Positions 54,948 through 64,000 of a DNA stretch of 64,000 nucleotides are shown here, piece after piece. The DNA is taken from positions 586,922,438-586,986,437 of the forward strand of contig CM066033.1 in NCBI GenBank assembly GCA_033557465.1, in the 5' to 3' direction. How positions within the stretch are numbered: position 1 is the stretch's first letter; each line of letters starts with the position of its first letter. This stretch comes from Ichthyophis bannanicus. Lineage: Eukaryota > Chordata > Amphibia > Gymnophiona > Ichthyophiidae. The translations under genes were made by a program, and so were the position numbers. The notes below the pieces were generated by a model. That model was not told where the DNA came from. It did not search any database and saw only the letters and a list, made by a program, of their open reading frames with translations.

Positions 54948-55747
54948 CAATCAATCTATGTTTACCTGTTCCACTCCATTCATTAATTTATAGACCTCTA
55001 TTATATCTCCCCTCAGCCATCTCTTTTCTAGGGCGAAGAGCCCTAACCTTTGCAGACTCTCCTCATAGGGGTATCCTTCCATCCCCTTTACCATTTTGGT
55101 GGCTCTTCTCTGTACCTTTTCTAATAACGCTATATCCTTTTTAAGATACTCTGACCAGAATTGCACACAATAATCATGGTGAGGTCGCACCATGGAACGA
55201 TTACAGAGGCATTATACAGTAATATCATTTGTTTTATTTTCCATTCCTTTCCTTATGATACCTAGCATTCTATTTGCTCTCTTGGCCACCGCTACACACT
55301 GGGCCGAGGGTTTTAACATATTATCCACGATGATGCCTAAATCTTTTTCCTCGGTAGTGGTTCCCAATGTGGAACTTTGCATCATGCAACCATAGTTTGG
55401 GTTGTTATTTCCTAGGTGCATAACTTTGCACTTGTCCACATTAAATTTCATCTGCCATTTGGATGCCCAGTCTTCCAATTTATCAAGATCCTCTTGCAAT
55501 TTTCCACAATCCTCTTGGGTTTTAACAACTTTAAATAGTTTTGTGTCATCTGCAAATTTGATAACCTCACTTTTCCAGGTCATTTATGAATATGTCAAAA
55601 CGCAGCAAACCCAGCACAGATCCCTGGGGTACACCACTATTCACCTTTTTCCATTAGGAAAATTGGCCATTTAGCCCTACCCTCTGCTTTCTATCTTTTA
55701 ACCAGTTCCTGATCCACAATAGTACACTGCCTCCTATCCCATGACTT
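54948..55747 (-). pseudogene. CR1-A5, 5' part (RT)
   Basis: This is the continuation of the interrupted CR1. 54951-55193 gives [20 protein letters not shown] to GVEQVNID. 55212-55583 gives [20 protein letters not shown] with motif C. The copy ends 5' near the codons for [13 protein letters not shown] (about 55747). A small deletion and a frameshift lie at about 55195-55215 and motif B (55590-55640) is damaged. Confidence 0.88.
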
Positions 55748-56784
55748 TTTTTAAAGAGAAAAAGCAGTTAACTTCCTTTGTGTGTGTTCTAACAGCCTGT
55801 TTTATGTCCCAGTCAGCAGAACATCAAAAGCACTTCTGCATCCTTGGCAGCCACAGGTGATCAACACAACAAACAATCTGATTGCCACAGTTATCCTAAT
55901 ACTCACCCCTCCCATCTGGTGGTTGATATGACATTGCTATGATCACACCCATCAGTGATATGCTTTTGGCTTTGCTTTTGACTTGGATTTGACAGAATTC
56001 TAAATTATACAGTTTCAGAATGTTGAAAGGCTTTGAAATTTTCTATAGCAAAGGCCAATTACTATTATTAATAATTTATATATTTATATAGTTTATTGTG
56101 CTCAAGCATATATACTGTATATCATCTAACTGTTTCCAAACTTGTTTCTAGGACCATTCCCATACCTTCCAAGGTGTCTCAGACATTTCCCTGTTTTAAG
56201 GGCTGTCGTGTCACTTTATCCCCATAAGCAGTATTGCAGCTTTCCTGAACAATTTAAAATCATTTGTTTCTCACTATGCCTCATCTCTGAGTTGCTTGCA
56301 CAGGCACTGTTGCTGTCCCAGATCATTTTTACTCAGTCAGCTGTCAGTTTGTTTGTTTTTTTTGTTAATGCTGTCAGTACCTTTCCTGGCCCTTTAAATT
56401 TTTGGCTGTCAAGGCTCACAGCTACAGTCTCTCTCTCTCTACCCAGCCCTGTCAGTAAGGTTCTTCAGCATTTCACTGCCTTTTCCCATCACAGCTGTCA
56501 TGTGCCCTCTTTTTTTAAATAAGCTGCTGCCCCTTTAAATCCTCAGTGGCACCGTGGCACCACACATTCCCAGTTTCATTTCTGGCCCAGCTCATCTAAA
56601 TTGAATTCAGCCTCAGCCCTGCTCCTTACCTTGAACTACTGTCCCTTTAAATTCTCATGGCCCTGAGCCCAACAAGCCATGAACCATGGCTTTTATTTCT
56701 TTTTATACAACATGGCCCAAGTGCTGCTAGCATATCCAGCTCCCTCCCGTGGCTTCTTTCCATCACAGAGGATGAATCACAGCC
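55748..56784. other. No gene seen
   Basis: Mixed AT-rich and pyrimidine-rich DNA. The 126-codon frame at 56142-56522 (plus) has Ser/Leu/Phe bias but no recognisable domain and no homologue I can name. Confidence 0.5.
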
Positions 56785-57419
56785 TTTCAACCATGACACC
56801 AGATAAAGCCCATACGGCCTATCCACTCTGTCCTTCCATACCAACCACTAAGCTCTACAACAGAGTTGCCAAGTTACCCAGTTCCAGGCTAGTCCTGAAT
56901 TTCTGACAATCTCATTCTGATGCATTATGGGACCTGCAACACTGAGCACAATGGTAAAAATCAGGGACTACAAATACCACAATGCATTGCAATGCAACTA
57001 TAAACCCAAAACTGGCAACAAATCTCATGTCTGGAACTGGGTAGCTTAGCAATTCTGCCCTACGGTCCCTTTTTTCCTTTAAAGATCTACTTTGTTTGTC
57101 CCATGCTTTCTTGAATTCAGATAGATTTTGTCTCTACTACCTCCACTAGGAGACTATTCCATACATCTATGCTCTTTCCATAAAGAAATATTTCTGCAAA
57201 TTATTTTGGAGTTTATCCCCTTTTACCTTTATCCTATGCCCTGTCATTGCAGAGGTTTCTTTCAATTGACAGAGTCTCTCCTCCTGTGCATTTTTGCCAT
57301 GGAGGTATTTAAATATCTCTATCTTATCTCCCCTCTCCCATCTTTATTCCAAAGTATACATATTCGAGATCTTTAAGTCTGTCCCCATATGCCTTATGGC
57401 GAAGCCCACTGACCATTTT
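56785..57419 (-). pseudogene. CR1-B 3' fragment, old copy, with nested MITE
   Basis: The minus strand holds the CR1-B 3' UTR (GGCCGTATGGGCTTTATC-type, about 56790-56860) and, after the MITE, the C-terminal ORF2 sequence down from 57419 (equivalents of KMVSG, GDMIEMFKYL, KYFF). Many substitutions and stops make it the most diverged CR1-B copy here. The terminal octamer repeat is not recognisable. Confidence 0.75.
56861..57057. mobile_element. hAT-type MITE inside CR1-B
   Basis: This is 197 bp with terminal inverted repeats CAGAGTTGCCAAGTTACCCA (left) and CAGAATTGCTAAGCTACCCA (right, complement), extending to about 27 bp with few mismatches. It interrupts the CR1-B 3' UTR. Flanking 8-mers CTCTACAA (56853-56860) and CCCTACGG (57058-57065) match at five of eight positions, consistent with a decayed 8-bp target duplication. 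An internal palindrome around TGCATTATGG...CCACAATGCA is present. Confidence 0.75.
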
Positions 57420-57539
57420 GGCCTCTCAACATTGGCTCTGCCCCACAGATAGCAATGCTTACACCAGTTGCTAGAAAGTGATGACACATTGGCAGCATGA
57501 CTTATGAAATATGTTGTCAAATGGTTCTCTCTGAACTGA

Positions 57540-57808
57540 TGGTCCATAAAAAACTTAAAATATGTGGTGGGGATTTTCAGCAGTGGCAGCCAGTGCACTT
57601 AAAGCGGCCGGCCATCGCCACTTTAATTCCTATCAGAGCACCGGCATTGAATATCCAGATTATGGGCTCCCTAGACAAGCCTTGAGCCTTATGACCATTC
57701 TGACTGTCAGAATCTACTCTTTAGCTTTGAATGCCCTTTTCTTTGCCACCTCCCTAAAACAGCCCTAGGCAACTGCCTAGTTTGCCTGATGGTTGGGCTG
57801 GCCCTGGT
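57540..57808. repeat. hAT-like MITE end, incomplete
   Basis: The sequence ending at 57808 reads inward as CAGGGCCAGCCCAACCATCA and contains CTAGGCAACTGCCTAG (57763-57778), a motif shared with the MITE at 1889-2220. A matching left end was not found, so the element is partial or too diverged. Confidence 0.5.
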
Positions 57809-58639
57809 GAAATAGCATAGACTCAAGGGTAATGTAAGAAAAAATTTCTAGACAGAAAGGTTAGTTGATACATGGAAGACCCCCCCCCCCCCTCCAGTGG
57901 AGATGGTGGAGATAAGGACAGTATTGAAATATAAGAAAGCATTTTACTGCATGGCAAGCAATGAGTCACAATTTTCATATTCACTTTCTGTCTGTGAGCA
58001 TTCCAATCGAGGAGCAAGAGAGTGAGAAGAAAGAAATACTCCAGTTCTCTCTGGAAGCATAAAAATTTTTCACAATTAGCATGATAGTTTGACACTGCTA
58101 AGAAAAATTGAGCTTGCTTTGGTAATATTTGGAAAAGAAACAATGATGAAACTAAATGGAATGTGCATACTCTCAGACTCCTGCAATATTGAGCTCTCTC
58201 TTGGCTGGTCCTTTGCTGTTCACACTAGCAAGCTTTTCTTTTCTTTTTGTCCTAGTTTCAACCTACCATTATCTTCCACACTGTGGCTATTCAAGAAAAA
58301 AAAGTCTCTTCTTTCAGCCACCTACATATTCCCTGGTGGTACAAAAGATTACAGTTTCTGATCTGCCAGGAAAAAATAGATTTATCAGACAACATTAGTT
58401 CAACCCCATTTCCCATGATGGTGAGAGTGGGTGTATGATAATAATAATTAGAAGTCAGTAGATTACTTTAGAAATATAACGTTCTACAGTATTAATGGAA
58501 GCCTGGCCTGCTGCACATTGATGCTGTGAATATTCATTGGGGATGTGCATCTGTTTGAAATGACAGGAATTATTAACGATACTTTCTACAGTTTATTGTC
58601 TCAAGTTTTTTAGATCTGAAAGAGAAGAAAACTCTCAAA

Positions 58640-59010
58640 ATAGTGTCACTTTCCATCTGTCGTAAGTAGTATGCGCTATTGGGGAATAGTGTGCCTTATC
58701 ACGCAGTAGTGCATGCTGTCACTCAATAGTGCACGCAATTCACCCATAGCACATACTATTGAGTGATAGCGCATACTATTATTTATTTATTTGCAAAAAT
58801 TTGATGTGCCGCTAATGGTTAGTACATCATAGCAGTTTACAATAGCCTTTCAGTCTCATTACAGAAACATAAAATAAACAAGACAGTACTGTAGGTACTG
58901 TATGTGGAAAACAGCAGGGAAGGGTGAAGTGGTAGTATAATAATTTCAATGGAGACTAAAAATATATATAATTGCAAGGAGATAGTAGGAAGGGAAAAAG
59001 AGGCAGAACA
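58640..59010. repeat. Palindromic AGTGC-rich repeat and L2-type tail (minus)
   Basis: 58668-58772 holds repeated units such as AGTATGCGCTATT and its complement-like GATAGCGCATACTATT, giving an imperfect inverted repeat. From 58773 (TATTTATTTATTTGC) the minus strand has a GTAAACTGCTATGATG...(AATA)n 3' end of L2 type. No gene. Confidence 0.5.
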
Positions 59011-59854
59011 GGGTGAGGTCCTAAAGAGGCATGTCCCCCAAAACAAACATTTAAGAACAAAAAATACCATCCTGCAAATGACATAGGAAACGAAGTAAAA
59101 TGAAACATTTCGGTCTGCACACCCCTGATATCCAATGCCTTATTTCCTTTGCCACTGTTGATTGTGCTTGCAGATAGATATCTGAGTTTAATCCTGGCCC
59201 TATCCTTGTTGTCTCATTAATATCATTATCTTCTAAATACATCTCTAGGCCATTCCTGAAAGTTTCAATGGCGGTAGCCTTAACAACACATAATATAGTA
59301 TTACTCAGCCTTTATCACTCAACTCCTTAATCAGCAATTCAAATCTCAGATTTACATTCAAGGTTTATTTGCGTTTTTTCAGTTCTGATCTTTGTATACC
59401 CTGATATGTTTTTTTATTGGATGGACAACAATTATGCAAGGTTTTGAGATCACATAGGTATCTTATCAAGATCTGATTGTAGTTGCAACTTCACTTTTTT
59501 TCCTTAAGAGTCACATGGGGGTCCTGAATCCTGGATAAAATATTAAGAGGGTTATTCTGAACCACGAATAAGCCGTTTACACGTGCAAGTTTGGATGTTT
59601 TCGGCACTTAAACGTCTAGACACGATTCCGACGACAGAACAATCTCCACGTACAAACGAGAAAGACGAGTAATCTGGACATGGGTGTGTAGGGGAGGAGC
59701 GTGGACGTATTGAGCCACTTAAATGTCTAAACCATATTCTGATGAAAACATGTGCATACATCTTAGACGTCTAGGTTAGACTTGCTAAAACATGGAATAG
59801 CAGCCTATGTTGGCTAAAGTAGCATTGAATTGTAACAACACAGAAGGGCACCTA
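59011..59854. other. No gene seen
   Basis: 59550-59790 contains repeated ACGTCTAG/TTAGACGTCTAG motifs and CpG-rich short segments, perhaps a decayed MITE, but I could not define its ends. Confidence 0.4.
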
Positions 59855-60022
59855 AGGGGTATGTTTACTAAACCGTCCTAATGTTACCAGCGCTAGTTGC
59901 AGTGTTAATGTGAGGAATGCCATATAAGGTAGTGGGCATTCCGGCGGCAAGGTAGCAATTAATTTGTATCCCGCGATAGAGGGTGCCTTGGTTTGTTGGC
60001 GCGTGTTAACCTTAAGTCCCTG

Positions 60023-60478
60023 CCAGTGCTATGTCAGAAGCTGTAGCGATGTAGCCTCACTGGTTATTGCAAAGACTGTGGAAACAGAGGTTGTGTGTTC
60101 AATCCCATAGTGGTGTTATTTAATAAGGCTGTCTGAGGGATTTCCTTTTACTTTAAATCAGCGCTGCCAGCAAAAACACCCTCACAGTGCAGTAACCTAA
60201 GGCACCCCATAGGGCACATTACAAAGTGCCCTGTCCACCAAGGCACCTTATAATGTGCCCTGTAAAGCGCTTTATAGGGTGCCTTATGAGGCACCTTAGG
60301 TTACGGCACTGTGAGGGTGTTTTTGCTAGCAGCACTGATTTAAATTAAAAGGAAAAGGAAATCCCTCAGACAGCCTTACTAAAGAACAACACTGCAGAAT
60401 CGAACCCATGACCTCTGCCTCCACAGTCATTGCAGTAACCAATGGGCTACATCTCTATAGCTTCTAGCAAAGTGCTGG
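60023..60478. mobile_element. Inverted pair of tRNA-derived SINE-like units (palindrome)
   Basis: Two related units face each other tail to tail around 60250. Left unit (+): A box TAGCCTCACTGGTTA at 60052-60066 and B box TGTTCAATCCC at 60096-60106. Right unit (-): A box TAGCCCATTGGTTA (60436-60449) and B box GGTTCGATTC (60397-60406). Both continue through AAGGCTGTCTGAGGGATTTC and AAAAACACCCTCACAGTGC to short palindromes of GGGCACATTA type at the centre. Arm identity looks high but not perfect. The transcript of either strand could fold into a long hairpin. Confidence 0.8.
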
Positions 60479-61286
60479 CTGGCTAAAGAAAGACTGCAGG
60501 TCACCACACAAATTGTCTGCTGTGGTCACCAGGATAGGGTAAACCCACCCGTCGTACCCATGATGCACTGCACATGCAGATCAGCAGTCTACATCTGATC
60601 CCAAGATGGGGTATGTGCCTCCACAGCACCTCGGCCTGGTAGGGGGAACTGACCGTGTGTGTTACTGGCACAGAGTAGCTACAGACCGTGAAAGTGTGCG
60701 GGTCCTGTGCTCACCCTGAGGGTGAGGCGGGGTGCCCAGCACCAGGTCTGCAGCACTGGGCTTGCCTGAGATAGGCTGTGCTGCAGGTCTCCATCAGAGC
60801 CAGTGTGTGACAGGTAGTTCCTGCAGATGCACCTATGTCTATCTGTATTTCCCAGTCATATCTAGCCCTTGTGCACTATGATGTACCCAGAATATATATT
60901 CTGTGTGGTTGCCATGGTCACTTGCTATAGGAGAAAGGTGGTGTTTGAACCCAAAAGCAGGCTATGTAACACAACCCAACCCACTCTCATTGGATCAGGG
61001 TGGGAAACAGGATCTCCCACCAACAGATCCACACTCTATATCAGAGGCAGTAGAGGGGACCACCACCCCAGTCCTGCTGGGGATTAGGTACTCTCCAGGG
61101 CAGTCAATGCAAATCTGTACTTATCACATAGGGACACTGGCAGACAGGCAGTAGGCCTGGAAAAGCTCAGCTGCACCCCCCCCCCCCACCACAATCTGAC
61201 ATTCACCAGCAGAGTGCATATTCAGTCTTCACCCACTGCACCCTGCTATACACATGCTAACTGCAGACAGTCTGCTAACTAGTACT
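60479..61286. other. No gene seen
   Basis: GC-neutral DNA with a C run at about 61178-61189. The frames at 60869-61154 lack motifs. Confidence 0.5.
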
Positions 61287-61869
61287 TTTATTTATTTATT
61301 TATACAGATTTGTATGCCACCTTTTCCTTCAATCAGGTGGTCATGTCACATCACGATTGGAGGGTTACATTTAACATTAGGGTATGTGTAAACATTTAGA
61401 CAGTACAGTTACTTAACAGCATTTAGTCAGTACAATTGAGGTAACATTTAACATGAAGGTATTTAATAACGTGGTATGATAGGCTTGTATGTGTGGATAG
61501 GGTGGGTGTGCAGTTAGTTAGCGGTGGTAGTGGTATTTCTGCTTGGGTAGGGGATGTTGCCTGAATGCTCATAGGTTTCTTTAAATAAAAATGTTTTGAG
61601 GTCTTTGCGGAAGTCTGTGAGGTCATCTAATGCCCTCAGGCTGGTTGGGAGGGAATTCCATAGTGTGGATCCCAGTAGTGATGGTGCTCTCTTTGAAGTT
61701 GTTTGTTTTGTTTTGTGATAGCCTGCAAATGTGCCAATCATGTTGTCATTATTGGCTCTCTTTGGTCTATTGCTGATGTCCCTTGTTATAACATTTTGGA
61801 GTACATCTGCTGAGAGTGAATGATTTTGAAGATGATCATGATTGTTTTGCATTTAGCTCTTGCCACCAT
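61287..61869 (-). pseudogene. L2-like LINE (type A) 3' fragment
   Basis: Minus strand. 61514-61852 reads SLSADVLQNVITRDISNRPK, NDNMIGTFAGYHKTKQTTSK, LWNSLPTSLRALDDLTDFRK and DLKTFLFKETY, nearly identical to the C-terminus of the copy at 28201-30730. The 3' UTR runs to CATACAAATCTGTATAAATA and a (TAAA)n tail at 61287-61302. It is 5'-truncated at about 61869. The two copies share long identical stretches, so the family was active relatively recently. Confidence 0.88.
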
Positions 61870-63600
61870 GGTACATGCTCCTGGAGTAACTGTGTACACC
61901 TGAAAATAGAATATAAGCACGCACATCAACCAAGTATGGGCCCCAGAAAAGAGAACCCATAGATATCACTTGAAAGAAACACCATAGAACACTATGTGGG
62001 AAAATAGGCATGCCATGGTCACTGCTCAGTCAGGGTGAGACTGACCTCCCAGCATGACATGCTGTGGCCACCCTGTCCATGCAGGTGGTGGTCGGGCACT
62101 ACAATATCCCAGCCATTGCCCTATGCCCTGTGCAGATGCATCTTGCCCAGACCACCCTGTCTGGGCCATACCCACAATACCTTGCTCCTCATTATGCACA
62201 TTGGCAGGCTAATGCTGGAAACAGTGTAAGCATTGTGGGCTCAGTAAGGTGTAGGCAGCCACAAAACACTGGATAGAGATACACACACTTCCTCATCTAT
62301 TTCAGCATTGAGCAAAGATAGAGGTGGTTGGCACTTCTAGCACCAGTCCTGGGCACAGTGCAGGCATTGCTAAGGTAAATACTGTTATGGTCACTCTTGG
62401 GGGTGGTAAACACTGTCAGAAAACAAACAGAAGGGAAACACACTCCACATATATCAGAAAGGTTGCCATGATGAATCTCTGTTAACAATTTGTGTTTAAT
62501 GTAGGATCTGTTATCTGACATTCATCATAGCAACCTTTTGATATACAGTATATGGAGCGTGTTTCCATGTTTATGATGGCATTGCTAAGGTATGCAGGTG
62601 GTGGTAGTGGTGGCTGCTGCTCCGCGCAGGGCCCAAAAGCCTGGCTCTCCATGAGGATATGGATAGTGGGGCTTGTGGGTGCGGGTGTTTGTGCCCATGT
62701 TGGCCGCTGCTCTACGGTGTGCACATGTTTATGGGGTATGTGTTCTGTAGGGTAAAATATAGGGACAAGTTCTGCAGAAGCCACAGCTTCTGCCCCTGAA
62801 CACACTGACTGTGTATACTGCACCAAACTGTTGCCACAGAGGTAGGTTGTTTCCTGTTCTTCATACAGACCTTGTCTGTTGCACTGCATGCCACCCACCT
62901 AAACAGGGTTTGGCCTTGGTCTGCTGTGTGCAGCTGCCACTGCCACCTCCACCACCAGCACCCCTCTCCCACCATGCTGACATGCCCTTATGCCGGTGGT
63001 GCTGGAGGTGCGCAGTCCCATACCATCCAGTATGTATGTAGGCGGCTGCCTATGGTGTGGGATCTGTGGTAGGGGTGCCTACATAGACATTTGTGCTTCT
63101 CCCCTGGCACCACCTGTCAGTTATGCACCCTTTGGGGTACCTGCTGGGTACTGTCCCCTAGGACACTGTGGGACACATACTCATGGGCATGTTTGACCTT
63201 GGTCAGTTGCTGGCTTGCTGATTTGCAGTTTCTGCATTCCTATGTGCCACCTAGGCATCTGCCTAGTCCAAACGGTGCCCCAGCTGCCCCACTGTATGTC
63301 CTGCCTGCAGCCCCCTGTACCCCATTAGCAGCCTCACCGTAGTGCCCTTTCGTACTTGGGCACTATGCTGTTGCTGCACATGTATCACTACTATCACTTT
63401 TCTTGGTCTCCCTGCCTTTGCTGTACATTGCTGACTGAAATGGTTTCTCTTTCCTGCAATTGTGCCTCTAGTGCCAGGTTTTCAAGCATGTTAATGTTCT
63501 GGTCTTAAAATCCCGATGTTAGTGTACCTGGTGCTTCTCCCCGCCCACTCCCCGCCCATTGACCCCTTCTCTCCGCCCTCTGGAGACACTTACCCCACCC
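61870..63600. other. No gene assigned
   Basis: Higher-GC DNA with many medium-length frames (up to 138 codons at 62482-62898, minus) and no recognisable domain. It contains the inverted repeat at 62434-62566. CACCTAGGCATCTGCCTAG at 63249-63267 resembles the hAT-MITE motif seen at 1920 and 57770. Confidence 0.4.
62434..62566. repeat. Imperfect ~45-bp inverted repeat
   Basis: 62434-62476 (GGAAACACACTCCACATATA...GATGAAT) pairs with 62520-62566 (ATTCATCATAGCAACC...GGAGCGTGTTTCC) with a few mismatches and small gaps. The loop is about 43 bp. It looks like a small MITE or foldback element; no target duplication was identified. Confidence 0.7.
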
Positions 63601-63604
63601 TCTG

Positions 63605-63743
63605 TGTGCCTTAACGCCGCCGGAGACATTATCGTGTGAAACGCAACGTTATCACGCGATGTTACTTTATCACGCAATAACGTTACTTAACGCGCGATAA
63701 CGTCACCGCTGCGACATTAGCGCTGTTTAGTAAACATAACCCT
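63605..63743. mobile_element. MITE-like CpG-rich terminal segment
   Basis: Repeated TTATCACGCGATGTTAC-like units end in TTTAGTAAACATAACCCT at 63726-63743. The complement, AGGGTTATGTTTACTAAA, matches AGGGGTATGTTTACTAAA at 59855-59872. These look like ends of one MITE family. Whether the two are ends of a single 3.9-kb element is unproven, because the flanking 8-mers differ. Confidence 0.5.
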
Positions 63744-63773
63744 ATGTTTAAATAAAGCAAAGCTGTGTCATAA

Positions 63774-63955
63774 AAGGATTTGGACAAGTTCCTGAAGGAA
63801 AAGTCCATAACATAGACATGGGGAAAAGAACTACATACCCTGGGGTAAGCAATATAGCATGTTGCTATTTTGTGAGGATGCTACTCTGTAAATGTGATCC
63901 AGATTGGCTACGTCTGGAAATTACAATACGCCGAATGGACCTTTGGCCAAAGGAA
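63774..63955 (+). pseudogene. CR1 3' end, separate older family (D)
   Basis: GGATTTGGACAAGTTCCTGA encodes the CR1 ending (DLDKFLKEKSI). It is followed by a 3' UTR with GATCCAGATTGGCTACGTCT and GAATGGACCTTTGG, corresponding to the CR1-A GACCTAGATTGGCCACTGTT...GATGGACCTTGG. The sequence differs enough to be another family. The terminal octamers are not clear before the window ends. Confidence 0.75.
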
Positions 63956-64000
63956 AACAAACTAAACCATGTGGAAGCAATACGGGTCCAATGGTAGTCG

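Noticed and set aside
60045..60115. Sequence with tRNA-like A and B boxes
   Set aside because: Spacing and boxes fit a SINE head, but the stems of a functional tRNA cloverleaf are not convincing and an inverted relative is present next to it.
62482..62898. 138-codon ORF on the minus strand
   Set aside because: No motif, no repeats of coding character, and the region contains an inverted repeat; not supportable as a gene.

Overview
The window looks like a repeat-dense intergenic stretch of a vertebrate nuclear genome. The mix of young and old LINEs from four clades (L1, CR1, L2, RTE/BovB) with tRNA-derived SINEs, hAT-type MITEs and a Tc1/mariner relic suggests a tetrapod, most likely an amphibian such as a caecilian. 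That assignment is an inference from repeat content. I found no convincing host gene, tRNA gene, rRNA gene or CRISPR array. Almost every long reading frame belongs to a transposable element.

Layout. 1-5.2 kb: a SINE with an RTE-like tail (1170-1385), a hAT MITE with a perfect 8-bp target duplication (1889-2220), a GC-rich repeat, a CR1 fragment (-) and an RTE fragment (+). 5.6-12.3 kb: an L2-like 3' end split by a full-length L1 (5775-11221) that has an intact ORF1, an ORF2 broken only by one extra G in a G run, and a 16-bp target duplication. 12.3-18 kb: a decayed ORF1-only element (-), a dead Tc1/mariner transposase (-), a 142-bp direct repeat and an unrecognised 385-codon ORF (-). 18.1-30.7 kb: a near full-length CR1 with ORF1 (esterase) and ORF2, a long antisense CR1 of a second family, a nested L2/CR1/SINE composite, another CR1 and an L2-like element. 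31.3-38.3 kb: a degraded L1 ORF2 (-), a perfect 68-bp inverted repeat, and an L2-like RT relic (-) with a GC-rich insertion. 38.8-46.0 kb: a second ORF1-only element, then an RTE/BovB element (-, 10-bp target duplication) carrying a complete 1.56-kb ORF1-only element with its own 14-bp target duplication. 47-55.7 kb: three CR1 copies of one family plus a CR1 of a third family. The last CR1 copy is split by a 2.83-kb DNA transposon (52114-54947). 55.7-64 kb: CR1-B with a hAT MITE inside, an inverted pair of tRNA-derived SINEs (60023-60478), an L2 fragment and a CR1 3' end.

The most interesting item is the 52114-54947 transposon. It has terminal inverted repeats starting CACAGGTACACTA, a 3-bp duplication, and one uninterrupted 575-codon ORF. 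The ORF has N-terminal CxxC pairs and D...D...E candidates around a central Cys/His region. I can assign it to no named superfamily with certainty; a CACTA/Chapaev or RAG1-like relationship is a hypothesis. The second is the family of ORF1-only (HAL1-like) elements, three copies of which lie in 32 kb.

The elements have no joint host function. Their relation is parasitic and stratigraphic. Autonomous LINEs (L1, RTE, L2) plausibly supplied the machinery for the ORF1-only elements and the two SINE types that carry LINE-like tails. Nested insertions give a relative age order.
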